A DNA stretch of 64,000 bases, from NCBI GenBank assembly GCA_016786585.1, contig JAEUUI010000012.1, positions 62,001 through 126,000 of the forward strand, read 5' to 3'. The translations under genes and the position numbers were made by a program. The notes below the pieces were generated by a model. The model was not told the origin of the DNA and made no database searches. It was given only the letters and a program-made list of their open reading frames with translations. This stretch comes from Cyclobacteriaceae bacterium (GTDB taxonomy: Bacteria; Bacteroidota; Bacteroidia; Cytophagales; Cyclobacteriaceae). Shown here one piece after another: positions 18,212 to 27,200 of the stretch (the stretch's first letter is position 1; each line of letters opens with the position of its first letter).

Positions 18212-18840
18212 TGAAAAAGAAAGTTGCAATTATCGGAGCGGGAGGTCTTGGGCGTGAGATAGCAGCGTTAATGAAGGCTCTTCCGGAGGAATTTGAGATC
18301 ACCGGTTTCTACGATGATACCGTACCTGTCGGGACTACGTTGTTAGCAATACCTGTACGTGGAGCAATCGATAAACTTCGATCGGCTTCCGGACCCATTC
18401 ACGTAATCGTAGCGATTGGCGATCCGCAGATAAAACAAAAAATTATTTCATCGTTACCTTCACATATCCAGTATCCGGTGGTAATTCATCCTTCAGTTGT
18501 GCTGGGCGACAAGTCAACGATCAGTCTTGGTCAGGGAACGGTTCTTACGGCAGGAGTCAAACTAACGGTTGATATCACAATTGGTGATCATGTGCTCATT
18601 AATCTGAACAGCACAATCGGTCATAACACTTCGATCGGTAACCTGTGTTCGATTATGCCTGGCGTTAACCTTGCAGGCGGAGTTACCTTAGGTGAACGTG
18701 TACTGATCGGGTCAGGGGCAAATGTGATCAACCGGGTTTCGATCGGAGATGACGCAAAAGTCGGTTCAGGCGCAGTTGTGCTTAATAATATTCTTGCAAA
18801 AACCACTGCGGTAGGAGTGCCGGCCAGAACACTGAAATGA
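18211..18840 (+). CDS. second PglD/NeuD-family hexapeptide acyltransferase
   Basis: A 209-aa paralogue of the preceding protein. It has the N-terminal VAIIGAGGLGREIAAL glycine motif (5-20) and hexapeptide repeats from about 95 to the end, with His138 in NLNSTIGHNTSIG taking the catalytic position. The start overlaps as TGATG and the stop overlaps the exosortase gene as ATGA. One acetyltransferase suffices for bacillosamine, so this copy may acylate another amino sugar in the glycan, possibly the nonulosonic acid in a NeuD-like manner. The substrate is not identifiable. Confidence 0.85.
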   Translation: MKKKVAIIGAGGLGREIAALMKALPEEFEITGFYDDTVPVGTTLLAIPVRGAIDKLRSASGPIHVIVAIGDPQIKQKIISSLPSHIQYPVVIHPSVVLGDKSTISLGQGTVLTAGVKLTVDITIGDHVLINLNSTIGHNTSIGNLCSIMPGVNLAGGVTLGERVLIGSGANVINRVSIGDDAKVGSGAVVLNNILAKTTAVGVPARTLK

Positions 18841-19376
18841 AAACCACGCTTATCTCACAGTTCAAACCTACGATTCTGTTCCTGGTTAAGTTCCTCGGAA
18901 TGTATATCGCAGGGAGCCTGCTGTATGGTTGGTTTATAACATACTACAGCCCGGCACCTGACCCCGTGACAATTTGGGTAACTAATCAGGTCGCATTTCT
19001 GATTCGAATTTTCGGCTGGAATGTCACCGCAATGTACAGCGAATTTATCCCAACCGTTTCGGTAGTACTTGATGTTAAATCGATCATATCTGTTTACGAA
19101 GGTTGTAATGGCCTGAATGTGGTAATTATTTTTTGGTCGTTTCTTTTTGCTTTTGGTCCGTGGGGAAAGCGACTGGGAATTTTCGCTATTGCAGGCGCTT
19201 GTATCATTCATGTTGCAAACCTCGTCCGGGTATGTGTATTATTTTTTGTAGCGTACTACTATTCCGGTGCCCTGTACTTTTTTCATAAGTATTTGTTTAC
19301 AGCGGCCATTTATGTCGTTGTGCTTTTACTTTGGATGTGGTGGATCAGAAATGTTAAGAACCATGAATCGATTTGA
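18837..19376 (+). CDS. xrtF: exosortase family protein, XrtF-like
   Basis: A 179-aa inner-membrane protein with about five hydrophobic segments and the exosortase/archaeosortase catalytic triad: Cys90 in EGCNGLN, Arg131 in ANLVRV and His150 in FFHKYLF. Exosortases cleave C-terminal PEP-CTERM-like tails on secreted proteins and are normally encoded with exopolysaccharide genes, as here. The small size and the specific partner gene immediately downstream match the Bacteroidota exosortase F type. It is coupled to the acetyltransferase by ATGA. A candidate substrate with an exosortase-type tail lies 6 kb downstream at 25091. Confidence 0.88.
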   Translation: MKTTLISQFKPTILFLVKFLGMYIAGSLLYGWFITYYSPAPDPVTIWVTNQVAFLIRIFGWNVTAMYSEFIPTVSVVLDVKSIISVYEGCNGLNVVIIFWSFLFAFGPWGKRLGIFAIAGACIIHVANLVRVCVLFFVAYYYSGALYFFHKYLFTAAIYVVVLLLWMWWIRNVKNHESI

Positions 19377-19782
19377 AACCAGCAAACAGATTCGTTGGAC
19401 TATCGGTTGCACGGCTATCGTAGGATTGTTGCTTGTGTTTTTGTTTCAGGGCGTAAACATATCAACTCAGTTGATGCCAAATGCGAAGCCGATTGTTCAT
19501 TTTCTTCTCAACCGGTCTATCCGCTTCTTTCTGAACGACATGTTTGCCATCATGCTTATCTATGCACTTTTCCCGTCAAGGCAGTATGTAATTTTTGCAA
19601 TATGGGTTCAGCTACTGGGTACCGTGTTTATTCTGCTACCGTATTTTTTGCTCAAGCTTAATTTCCCTTCGTATAACGGGCCTTTATTGTCGTTTCTGCA
19701 TCGGTTGATTTTAAATCCTACCCTCATCTTGCTTCTGATACCAGCCTTCTATTACCAGCGTTCAACTCATCGTCCGGGCTAA
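19351..19782 (+). CDS. exosortase F system-associated membrane protein
   Basis: A 143-aa membrane protein with three or four hydrophobic segments. It contains FLNDMFAIMLIYALFP and, near the C-terminus, HRLILNPTLILLLIPAFYY, which I recognise as the signature of the small protein regularly encoded next to exosortase F in Bacteroidota. Its biochemical role is not known. ATG 19351 overlaps the exosortase gene by 26 bases. ATG 19363 is an equally possible start. An open frame extends upstream to 19267, but that part lies inside the exosortase gene and encodes no recognisable N-terminus. Confidence 0.78.
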   Translation: MLRTMNRFETSKQIRWTIGCTAIVGLLLVFLFQGVNISTQLMPNAKPIVHFLLNRSIRFFLNDMFAIMLIYALFPSRQYVIFAIWVQLLGTVFILLPYFLLKLNFPSYNGPLLSFLHRLILNPTLILLLIPAFYYQRSTHRPG

Positions 19783-19844
19783 TAAACCTTGCCAGGCGCA
19801 CGGGAAACCGCTTTAAAATCATAATTTTAACATTCATTTTAGAT

Positions 19845-20984
19845 ATGGGTCACGAACGAATATGGCTTTCATCGCCACACATGGGAGGTCAGGAGTTACC
19901 TTTCATTCAGGAAGCATTTGAGGCTAACTGGATTTCTCCCGTTGGTCCCCACATTACAGCTTTTGAAAAGGAACTGGCCCTTTATAACCGAATTGATCAT
20001 GTTGCGGCACTAAGTTCAGGAACGGCTGCAATTCATCTGGCGCTGATTATTTTAGGTGTTAAAGCGGGCGATGAAGTAATGTGTCAGACATTCACCTTCT
20101 CCGGATCATGTAATCCGATTGCCTATACCGGAGCCATGCCTGTTTTTGTCGATTCGGAAGCTGACACTTGGAATATGGATCCGGTGCTTCTTGAAGAGGC
20201 AATCATCGACAGGATAAAGAAAAAGGGACGAAAACCTGCTGCAATTGTCCTTGTGCATTTATACGGAATGCCTTCTAAAATCGCTGACATACAGAATGTT
20301 GCAAGAAAGTTTGATATCCCGCTGATTGAAGATGCGGCAGAAGCGCTTGGATCAACATTCCAGGGCCGGAAGCTTGGAACATTCGGAGATTTCGGAATTT
20401 ACTCATTCAACGGAAACAAAATTATTACAACCTCCGGGGGTGGGGCTCTGGCATCAAATTCTGAGTCTTGGATTCAAAAAGCCCGGTTTTTAGCCACGCA
20501 GGCTCGCGATCCGGCACCTTATTATCAGCATTCAGAAATCGGATACAATTACCGCCTTAGCAATGTCTCCGCTGCTATCGGCAGGGGCCAAATGCTGGTT
20601 CTGGATGATCGCGTGAAAGCGAGAAGAGCGAACTTTGACTTTTATTCAAATGCCCTCAGTAGGTTCGAGGAAGTTTCCTTCTTAAGCGAACCGATAGGGG
20701 CGATGTCGAATCGCTGGCTCACGACAATTACATTTAAAAATTCTGATAATCAGGAAATTAACCCTGAAAAAGTCAGACTTAAGCTGGAAGAAGAAAATAT
20801 CGAATCGCGACCTTTGTGGAAGCCAATGCATCTGCAGCCGGTTTTCAGTGATTGTCCGGCATACGTCACCGGAGTCGCCCAGAAGTTGTTTGAAACAGGG
20901 CTTTGCCTGCCCTCAGGTTCTAACCTGACAGAGAGCCAGCGTGGCAGGGTCGTTGAAGCGCTTAGAAAGCAGGTAATGAGATAA
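19845..20984 (+). CDS. pglE: PglE/EpsN-type sugar aminotransferase
   Basis: A 379-aa DegT/DnrJ/EryC1 aminotransferase. The N-terminus RIWLSSPHMGGQE and the following FEANWISPVGPH match the PglE/EpsN branch, which transaminates UDP-2-acetamido-2,6-dideoxy-4-hexulose on the way to bacillosamine. SSGTAAIHLAL (58-68) binds phosphate, EDAAEALGS (162-170) contains the PLP-contacting Asp, and Lys192 in FNGNKIIT is the Schiff-base lysine. It lies 62 bases after the exosortase pair, same strand. With the PglC, PglD and PglF-like genes it completes the bacillosamine route, and it is clearly distinct from pseC. Confidence 0.9.
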   Translation: MGHERIWLSSPHMGGQELPFIQEAFEANWISPVGPHITAFEKELALYNRIDHVAALSSGTAAIHLALIILGVKAGDEVMCQTFTFSGSCNPIAYTGAMPVFVDSEADTWNMDPVLLEEAIIDRIKKKGRKPAAIVLVHLYGMPSKIADIQNVARKFDIPLIEDAAEALGSTFQGRKLGTFGDFGIYSFNGNKIITTSGGGALASNSESWIQKARFLATQARDPAPYYQHSEIGYNYRLSNVSAAIGRGQMLVLDDRVKARRANFDFYSNALSRFEEVSFLSEPIGAMSNRWLTTITFKNSDNQEINPEKVRLKLEEENIESRPLWKPMHLQPVFSDCPAYVTGVAQKLFETGLCLPSGSNLTESQRGRVVEALRKQVMR

Positions 20985-21078
20985 TTAAAAGGGTTACAAA
21001 ACTGGTTTTGGATTGATTTATACGGGTTAACCTGAGTGTTATTTTGCCTATATTTACACGTTTAGAATGCCTGTTACT

Positions 21079-24000
21079 ATGCTGAATCGTACGGTTGGTC
21101 TGCTTTTAATGTTTATCTGCCTTTCGGCAACCAGTTTTGCCCAAACCTTTACAAGCACTCAGCCTGGGCCCTGGAACGTGGCGTCAACCTGGGGAGGTGC
21201 GGGTGTACCAACTGCTGCCAACTCAACTTCGATTTTAGTCAATCACGCAGTTACGATTCCCAGCGGATTTACAGCCACTATAGATCAGACAACAGTTACG
21301 GGATCTATTGTAGTTAACTCAGGAGGTATTCTGGATGTAGCTAACGGTACAGGAAATGATCTTTCGTTAACAGGCACAGGCGCATTGGATGTAACGGGAA
21401 CGGTAAGCAAACAGGACCTTGCGGTGATTTCCGGAACAAGTGCAGCCAACACAAATTTCAGGAGCGGATCGCGCTACCAACATCTAAACACCGTATCAGA
21501 GGGTGCAGTGCCTTTGGCAACGTGGGATCCCAATTCAACATTGGAAATTACATCATGGACGGCCAGTAAGACATTGTCGTCAACAACATGGTCCCAATCG
21601 TTCGGTCATTTGATTTATAATTGTCCTGCACAGGTTTCAACAATCAGTTTCAACGGACTTCTTACCAACATTCAGGGTGATTTTATTATTCAGAATTCAA
21701 ATTCACAGCCCGTTCAAATTGTTGGAAATGGTCAGACCCGAACCCTTAGTGTCGGAGGCGACTTTAGTGTGCTCGGGACATGCAGAGTATACCTTAATAT
21801 TAATGGCGATGCCACCGTTAACATTGGTCGGGATTTTATCTACAATTCTACCAATGCCAACGGATCCTATATCTGTTCGTTTGGAAATACCACGATCAAC
21901 CTGACCCGTCATTTTTCGATGAATGCTTCCGGAGGGCTATTGTATACCGGAGCGGGCGATCCGAGTACGGGAGTTGCAACCTTTAACGTGGGAAGTAATT
22001 TCTCACTGATTGCCGGCACCATTCGTGAAAATGGCAGTTCGTCACAGGTTGTTTTGAACTTTAATAATTCATCCGTACACACATTTGTCAATACCGGTAG
22101 CCTGACAGGCACATTTGATTATAATGTTGCACTTAATGATGAATTGGAAATAACCGATCCGTCTTATTTGGGAGGCACAAATGGAACAGGAGTTACTTCG
22201 GATCTTAATGTCAGTGGAAGATTGGTTGTTGAATCTACAGATGCGCTGGGCGCGATCCGCAGTGGAAATACGCTGGGTAATATTCGCACTCCTGTAGCAA
22301 CTCGTGTGTTTAATTCCGGGTCAACCATTGTTTACCGGTCTGCCACAGGCCAACAGTTTATTGGAGATGGTCATCCATCATCGCCAGGCGTCAATGTAAC
22401 CATTGATAATGCGAATGGAGTTTCCTTCGCGTCTAACGTTTTTTCAGTTACCGTAACAGGAACGTTGACGTTGTTAACCGGTAATTTTAATGTCACATCG
22501 ACCACAAGCGCAAAAACTCTTACACTTTCTGGAGATATAATTCCAAATGCAAATTTCCTGGCGTTCTCCGGACCAAATTCCGACTTGATAGTTAACGGTA
22601 CGGGTGCAACTGCGCAGTTGTCATTTTCTCCATCAGCCCAGTCTGTAAGAAACTTTACACTCAATCGTGCTACGGGAGCTACACTCATCAGCGGATTAAC
22701 AATAAATACAACAGGGACATTGAGTTTGACTTCCGGTGATTTGGTATTTAATGGCCAGAACCTTGTTCTTAATGGTACCAGTGCTGTAGGTGCCGGCCGC
22801 CTCTCCTCAAACAGTGCTTCAACGTTAACCATTGGTGGATCAGCCGCCTTTGGAACAGTGCCACCTTTTGCCAGTCCATCCGGAAACATGCTGGGGACCT
22901 TTACCATGAATCGCCTTCCTTCAGGTTCCGCAACCGTAAATGGCCAAATCATAATAACATCGACATTAAACCTTACTAACGGTGACTTAACCAATACGAG
23001 TGGCCTTACACTTGATAACAACGCCACGATCGTGCGAAGCCCGACATCACAGCTTTTGGGGAATGGGGTGGTTAGTGATCCGGGTGAATCATACAACCTG
23101 ATTTATTCTGGCAGCACAATTATTCCCGGTTTGGAATTACCCGCGCCTGGTAACACAGAAGATTTAAATAACCTTACAGTTAACGGATCAGTTAATCTGA
23201 ATCAGGACGTAGTCATTAATGGAAGTTTTAATATAAACAGTGGAACATTTTCAAACGGGTCATTTACCATCACCATGGACGAGACTGGCAATTGGAATGA
23301 TAATGCCGGAATCTTTAACCCAGGAACGGGAACGGTAATATTTGACGGGAACACTACAATAGGAGGTACCTCCACCCCCTCATTTGGCATCATCTTCGTT
23401 AACTCCGGAGCAACGGTAACGCTCCCTGTTGGGAGTGTAAGTGTGTCAGGGAACATAACGGTATTGTCCGGGGCGACTTTCAACGCAAACAATGGAACGA
23501 TTACACTCACCGGTTCTACGTTACAAACAATCTCTGCTAATGGTGCCACATTCAACAACCTTGCGGTGAATAAGCTGGGTGCTTCAGATGTTTTGTTATC
23601 AAGTCCGCTCGCGCTAACCGGACAGCTCAGTATTCAGGCGTCAGGTATTGATGTTACGTCAAACGGAAATTTGATTTTAAGATCAATTTCAGATGGCCCA
23701 ACAGGTAATGGCAGCATTGGCCCGTTGCCAGGAACCGCCAATGTAATTGGTGACGTGGTCGTGCAGCGGTATCACAGTGCCGAGGGACCCGTAAACCGAT
23801 ACATTTCTTCACCGGTTACCAACGCACGGGTTATTGATCTTCAGGATGATTTCCCGATTACCGGAAGCTTCACAGGTACAAGTTATCCATGTACCGGATG
23901 TTTAAATAACGGCCCTTCTCTGAGGTATTATAATGAACCAACACTTGGTGCCTTTAATAAAGGCTATGTGCAATACCCGCCAATTGGTGGTAGTAACACA

Positions 24001-25077
24001 AGCACATTGACTGTCGGAAGAGGCTATCTGGCATACATGTGGCAGGGTGCATCTCAAATTACGTGGGACGTAACCGGCCCCATTAATAAAGGAACACTGT
24101 CATTGCCAATAACCGTAACACCTTCATCTCCTCCTGACCCGAATGCTGATGGCTGGAATCTTGTTGGTAATCCGTATCCTTCGTCAATTGATTGGGATAA
24201 CGCTTCAGGATGGACAAAAACGAATATAGCGCCTACGATCTATGTTTGGGATGACCCGGCAGGTGTTTTCAGAACATGGAACGGTACCACGGGTGATTTG
24301 CCGAATGGTGTGATTGCAAGTTGTCAATCGTTTTGGGTGTATGGTACCGGAGCCGCTTCGCTGACGATCAATGAACAGGCAAAGACATCTGCTACCGGTG
24401 CATTCTTCAGAAGAAGAGAGTCATATCCTGAGTTAATGTTTAGTATCTCACAGGGAACACGTAAAGACAATTCGTTTTTGATCGATACGAATGGCGAGAA
24501 TCCTGACGTGGATCTGAATGCAAGAAAATTGGAGGCTGACGACCTGGGGGTTTCGTTGCGCGACACACAAGGCGTAAAGTTTGTGATGTATGCACCTGAA
24601 ACAATTCAAGATGATGCGGTTTATCCATTGTCGGTAACTTCCGAAACAGGAAATTCATATGTTCTGAGTTTTGAAAGTCATCACGGATTTAAACTCGAAC
24701 ATTGGAAACTTTTCGACAGCCAGGAGAATGTTTATGTAGCACTTGCCAAAAATAACCGATATGCATTTGTAGCGGGTGAATCGGACCAAACTCGATTCTA
24801 TCTCACAAAGGGCGACAAAGGGGCGGAGGAAGATATCGCCTCATTTGTGTCTATATTCCCGAATCCTGCTTCAGAAAAAATTAATGTAACTTGGACTGGG
24901 ATGAAGAATGCCAGGCTAAGCATACTGAGTGGGATTGGCACACAAATGACATCCTCCTATACGATAGCACCCCATGAAACTGTGGAGGTTGATATCAGGA
25001 ATTGGCAAAATGGGATGTATGTTGTTCAGATTATGGGCGAAGGAAAATACCTGACACGTAAAATCATCAAGAAATAA
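21079..25077 (+). CDS. large secreted beta-repeat protein with type IX secretion sorting domain
   Basis: A 1332-aa protein with a Sec signal peptide (LLLMFICLSATSFAQ) and a long Ser/Thr/Asn/Gly-rich body. The body holds many short degenerate repeats of the form GTLTLTSGNF / GDLTNTSGLTL, suggesting a beta-helix or beta-solenoid. A less repetitive region (about 900-1230) includes PYPSSIDWDNASG. The last about 75 residues start at SIFPNPASEKINVTW and end in MYVVQIMGEGKYLTRKIIKK, a type A Por sorting domain of the type IX system. It should be exported and anchored at the surface or released. ATG 21079 is chosen because it puts the signal peptide at the N-terminus. ATG 21067 would add four residues. 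It sits inside the glycan locus, so it may be a client of the glycan or of surface assembly. Confidence 0.85.
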   Translation: MLNRTVGLLLMFICLSATSFAQTFTSTQPGPWNVASTWGGAGVPTAANSTSILVNHAVTIPSGFTATIDQTTVTGSIVVNSGGILDVANGTGNDLSLTGTGALDVTGTVSKQDLAVISGTSAANTNFRSGSRYQHLNTVSEGAVPLATWDPNSTLEITSWTASKTLSSTTWSQSFGHLIYNCPAQVSTISFNGLLTNIQGDFIIQNSNSQPVQIVGNGQTRTLSVGGDFSVLGTCRVYLNINGDATVNIGRDFIYNSTNANGSYICSFGNTTINLTRHFSMNASGGLLYTGAGDPSTGVATFNVGSNFSLIAGTIRENGSSSQVVLNFNNSSVHTFVNTGSLTGTFDYNVALNDELEITDPSYLGGTNGTGVTSDLNVSGRLVVESTDALGAIRSGNTLGNIRTPVATRVFNSGSTIVYRSATGQQFIGDGHPSSPGVNVTIDNANGVSFASNVFSVTVTGTLTLLTGNFNVTSTTSAKTLTLSGDIIPNANFLAFSGPNSDLIVNGTGATAQLSFSPSAQSVRNFTLNRATGATLISGLTINTTGTLSLTSGDLVFNGQNLVLNGTSAVGAGRLSSNSASTLTIGGSAAFGTVPPFASPSGNMLGTFTMNRLPSGSATVNGQIIITSTLNLTNGDLTNTSGLTLDNNATIVRSPTSQLLGNGVVSDPGESYNLIYSGSTIIPGLELPAPGNTEDLNNLTVNGSVNLNQDVVINGSFNINSGTFSNGSFTITMDETGNWNDNAGIFNPGTGTVIFDGNTTIGGTSTPSFGIIFVNSGATVTLPVGSVSVSGNITVLSGATFNANNGTITLTGSTLQTISANGATFNNLAVNKLGASDVLLSSPLALTGQLSIQASGIDVTSNGNLILRSISDGPTGNGSIGPLPGTANVIGDVVVQRYHSAEGPVNRYISSPVTNARVIDLQDDFPITGSFTGTSYPCTGCLNNGPSLRYYNEPTLGAFNKGYVQYPPIGGSNTSTLTVGRGYLAYMWQGASQITWDVTGPINKGTLSLPITVTPSSPPDPNADGWNLVGNPYPSSIDWDNASGWTKTNIAPTIYVWDDPAGVFRTWNGTTGDLPNGVIASCQSFWVYGTGAASLTINEQAKTSATGAFFRRRESYPELMFSISQGTRKDNSFLIDTNGENPDVDLNARKLEADDLGVSLRDTQGVKFVMYAPETIQDDAVYPLSVTSETGNSYVLSFESHHGFKLEHWKLFDSQENVYVALAKNNRYAFVAGESDQTRFYLTKGDKGAEEDIASFVSIFPNPASEKINVTWTGMKNARLSILSGIGTQMTSSYTIAPHETVEVDIRNWQNGMYVVQIMGEGKYLTRKIIKK

Positions 25078-25090
25078 TCGGTAGAGCGAA

Positions 25091-25279
25091 ATGCAAAAAT
25101 TGTCGTTTTTTATTTGCGTAATACTTATTATTTGTCCCATTCTGATAATGGCACAGCCGGGTGGCGGCCCGCCTCCCGACCCCGGTACACCTGTGCCATT
25201 TGGCGGACTTGGAATTTTGATTGCGATTGGTGCCGGGCTCGGCATCTACAAAATCAGGTCATCTAAAAACAACAAATAG
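25091..25279 (+). CDS. short secreted protein with exosortase-type C-terminal tail
   Basis: A 62-aa protein built from three parts: a signal peptide (residues 1-21, ending IMAQ), a short Pro/Gly linker (PGGGPPPDPG), and a tail of the motif PVPFGG, a hydrophobic stretch LGILIAIGAGLGI and a terminal basic cluster YKIRSSKNNK. This motif-helix-basic layout is that of PEP-CTERM-like exosortase signals. It recalls the PID-CTERM tails of tiny Bacteroidota proteins. With an exosortase F pair 6 kb upstream in the same locus, it is a plausible substrate. That link is inference. It starts 13 bases after the type IX cargo gene and ends 1 base before the PglF-like start. Confidence 0.75.
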   Translation: MQKLSFFICVILIICPILIMAQPGGGPPPDPGTPVPFGGLGILIAIGAGLGIYKIRSSKNNK

Positions 25280-25280
25280 C

Positions 25281-27191
25281 TTGAATTATTTTTCGTACCT
25301 GATCAGAAGACTAACTATTCTTCCGAGATGGATTATCGTTGTTATCGATTCATTCGTTCTGCTATTCTCTGCCACTATTGGATACCTGCTTCGGTTCAAC
25401 TTCGATATTGCAGAAATACGTCACTTTAATCCGCTGATCGGAATCTTTATTATCACACTGTGCGGAGTGGTTTCATCTTTATTCACGCGGAGCTATGCGG
25501 GAATTGTCCGGTATACTGGCGTGGATGATGCGATTAATATTCTTTACACTTCGTTTATCAACCTCGCGGGAATATGCTCGATTAACCTCATTTATTTCTA
25601 CAACAACGGACGAAACCTGATCCCGTTTTCGGTTGTGGTAATTTCATTCTTTGTCTCTTTTCTCTTCCTGCTGTATTATCGACTGGTCGTTAAAAATATC
25701 TACGCGTATTATAAAGGTGAGGTTGGGGATAAAATGAATGTTCTGATTTATGGTGCCGGCCAATCCGGAGTAATTACCAAACAGGTAATTGACGCTGATC
25801 CGCGAAGTAATTATCGTGTGATTGGATTTCTGGAGGATGACCATCGCAAAATTGGAAATGAAATTAACGGCTGTAAAATATATGACTCCCGGGATTTCGA
25901 AACGGTTGTGAAAAATCTTTCTGTGAAAGAAATTATCATATCCATTCGTGAATTACCCTTATCACGGAAAAATGATATTGTTGAACGTTCGCTTACCAAT
26001 CAAATACGGGTACGGGTAGTTCCTGCTTTTGAAAGATGGGTAAAGGGAGAATTTAAGCTGACACAAATCAAAGAAGTTAACATCGAAGATCTTCTTGGCC
26101 GGGAAGCGATAAAGATGGATGATGAGCAGGTAATGCTCGAGCTTCATCAGAAAGTGATTTGTATTACTGGCGCAGCCGGTTCGATTGGCAGTGAACTGGC
26201 CAGGCAGGTTATCATGTACGACCCATCGGTGGTAGTTCTAGTAGATCAGGCGGAGACACCTTTATATGAGATTGAGCGTGAACTCAAACAGCGTGGTTCT
26301 GCTGTGCCAATTAAGATTTTCGTGGCAGACATTTGCAACCGCGAACGCATGAGCTATATTTTTAAAGCGTTTCGCCCTGATTTGATTTTACACGCAGCTG
26401 CGTATAAACATGTTCCGATGATGGAAAGTAATCCTTCGGAGGCTGCGATGTGTAACATTCTGGGGACAAAGCTTTTAGCAGACCTGGCTGTGGAAAATAA
26501 GGTTGGCCGGTTCGTGATGATCTCCACGGATAAAGCTGTGAATCCCACCAGCGTCATGGGATGTTCAAAGCGAATCGCGGAGATTTATGTTCAATCGCTC
26601 AACAATCATCTGCAAAAAGGTGGGAACAACCATACGTTGTTTGTCACGACACGCTTTGGAAATGTGCTGGGTTCGAACGGTTCTGTTATTCCGCTTTTCC
26701 GGAAGCAGATTGCAGAAGGCGGACCTGTTACGGTGACGCATCCGGAAATCACACGCTATTTTATGACCATTCCCGAAGCATGCCGCCTTGTACTGGAAGC
26801 AGGGGCCATGGGCCGGGGAGGGGAGATTTATATTTTCGACATGGGTAAGCCGATTCGCATACATGATCTCGCCAAGAAGATGATCCTGCTTTCCGGACTT
26901 ACCATAGGAAAGGACATCGACATCGTTTTTACCGGCTTGCGTGAAGGAGAGAAGTTATATGAAGAATTGTTAAATGATCATGAGAATACGCTTCCAACGC
27001 ATCATGAGAAGATTCTCAAAGCAAAAGTTTCAGAATATGCATATCATGAAACAGACAACTTTCTCGCACTCCTGGCGGATCTTATTCACGATCGTAATGA
27101 ACTGAAAATGGTTGCGTTAATGAAAGAAATCGTACCTGAGTTTAAAAGTAACTACTCCAGGTTTGAAATACTCGACAGTTCCAACGCCTGA
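25281..27191 (+). CDS. pglF: membrane-bound UDP-sugar 4,6-dehydratase, PglF/WbpM-like
   Basis: A 636-aa CapD/FlaA1-superfamily protein. Four N-terminal membrane helices occupy about residues 10-130. They are followed by a first Rossmann domain (NVLIYGAGQSGVITKQ, near 150) and a catalytic SDR domain with ITGAAGSIGSELARQ (near 290) and MISTDKAVNPTSVMGCSKR. In this last motif the usual catalytic Tyr of YxxxK is replaced by Met, as in the WbpM/PglF class. It makes the UDP-4-keto-6-deoxy sugar used by PglE. The start is taken as TTG 25281, one base after the preceding stop. An open frame to 25221 overlaps the small CTERM gene and adds nothing conserved. The stop faces the DUF6089 gene 9 bases away. 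Confidence 0.88.
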   Translation: MNYFSYLIRRLTILPRWIIVVIDSFVLLFSATIGYLLRFNFDIAEIRHFNPLIGIFIITLCGVVSSLFTRSYAGIVRYTGVDDAINILYTSFINLAGICSINLIYFYNNGRNLIPFSVVVISFFVSFLFLLYYRLVVKNIYAYYKGEVGDKMNVLIYGAGQSGVITKQVIDADPRSNYRVIGFLEDDHRKIGNEINGCKIYDSRDFETVVKNLSVKEIIISIRELPLSRKNDIVERSLTNQIRVRVVPAFERWVKGEFKLTQIKEVNIEDLLGREAIKMDDEQVMLELHQKVICITGAAGSIGSELARQVIMYDPSVVVLVDQAETPLYEIERELKQRGSAVPIKIFVADICNRERMSYIFKAFRPDLILHAAAYKHVPMMESNPSEAAMCNILGTKLLADLAVENKVGRFVMISTDKAVNPTSVMGCSKRIAEIYVQSLNNHLQKGGNNHTLFVTTRFGNVLGSNGSVIPLFRKQIAEGGPVTVTHPEITRYFMTIPEACRLVLEAGAMGRGGEIYIFDMGKPIRIHDLAKKMILLSGLTIGKDIDIVFTGLREGEKLYEELLNDHENTLPTHHEKILKAKVSEYAYHETDNFLALLADLIHDRNELKMVALMKEIVPEFKSNYSRFEILDSSNA

Positions 27192-27200
27192 ATCGAAGTA

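Noticed and set aside
20997-21010. Short CAAAAC/GTTTTG inverted repeat after the PglE-like gene
   Set aside because: Loop too small and no following T-run. Probably chance.
22371-23096. 241-codon open frame on the minus strand inside the type IX cargo gene
   Set aside because: It mirrors the repetitive, low-complexity plus-strand coding sequence. The translation is Val/Pro-rich with no recognisable domain, and the plus strand has a signal peptide and sorting tail.
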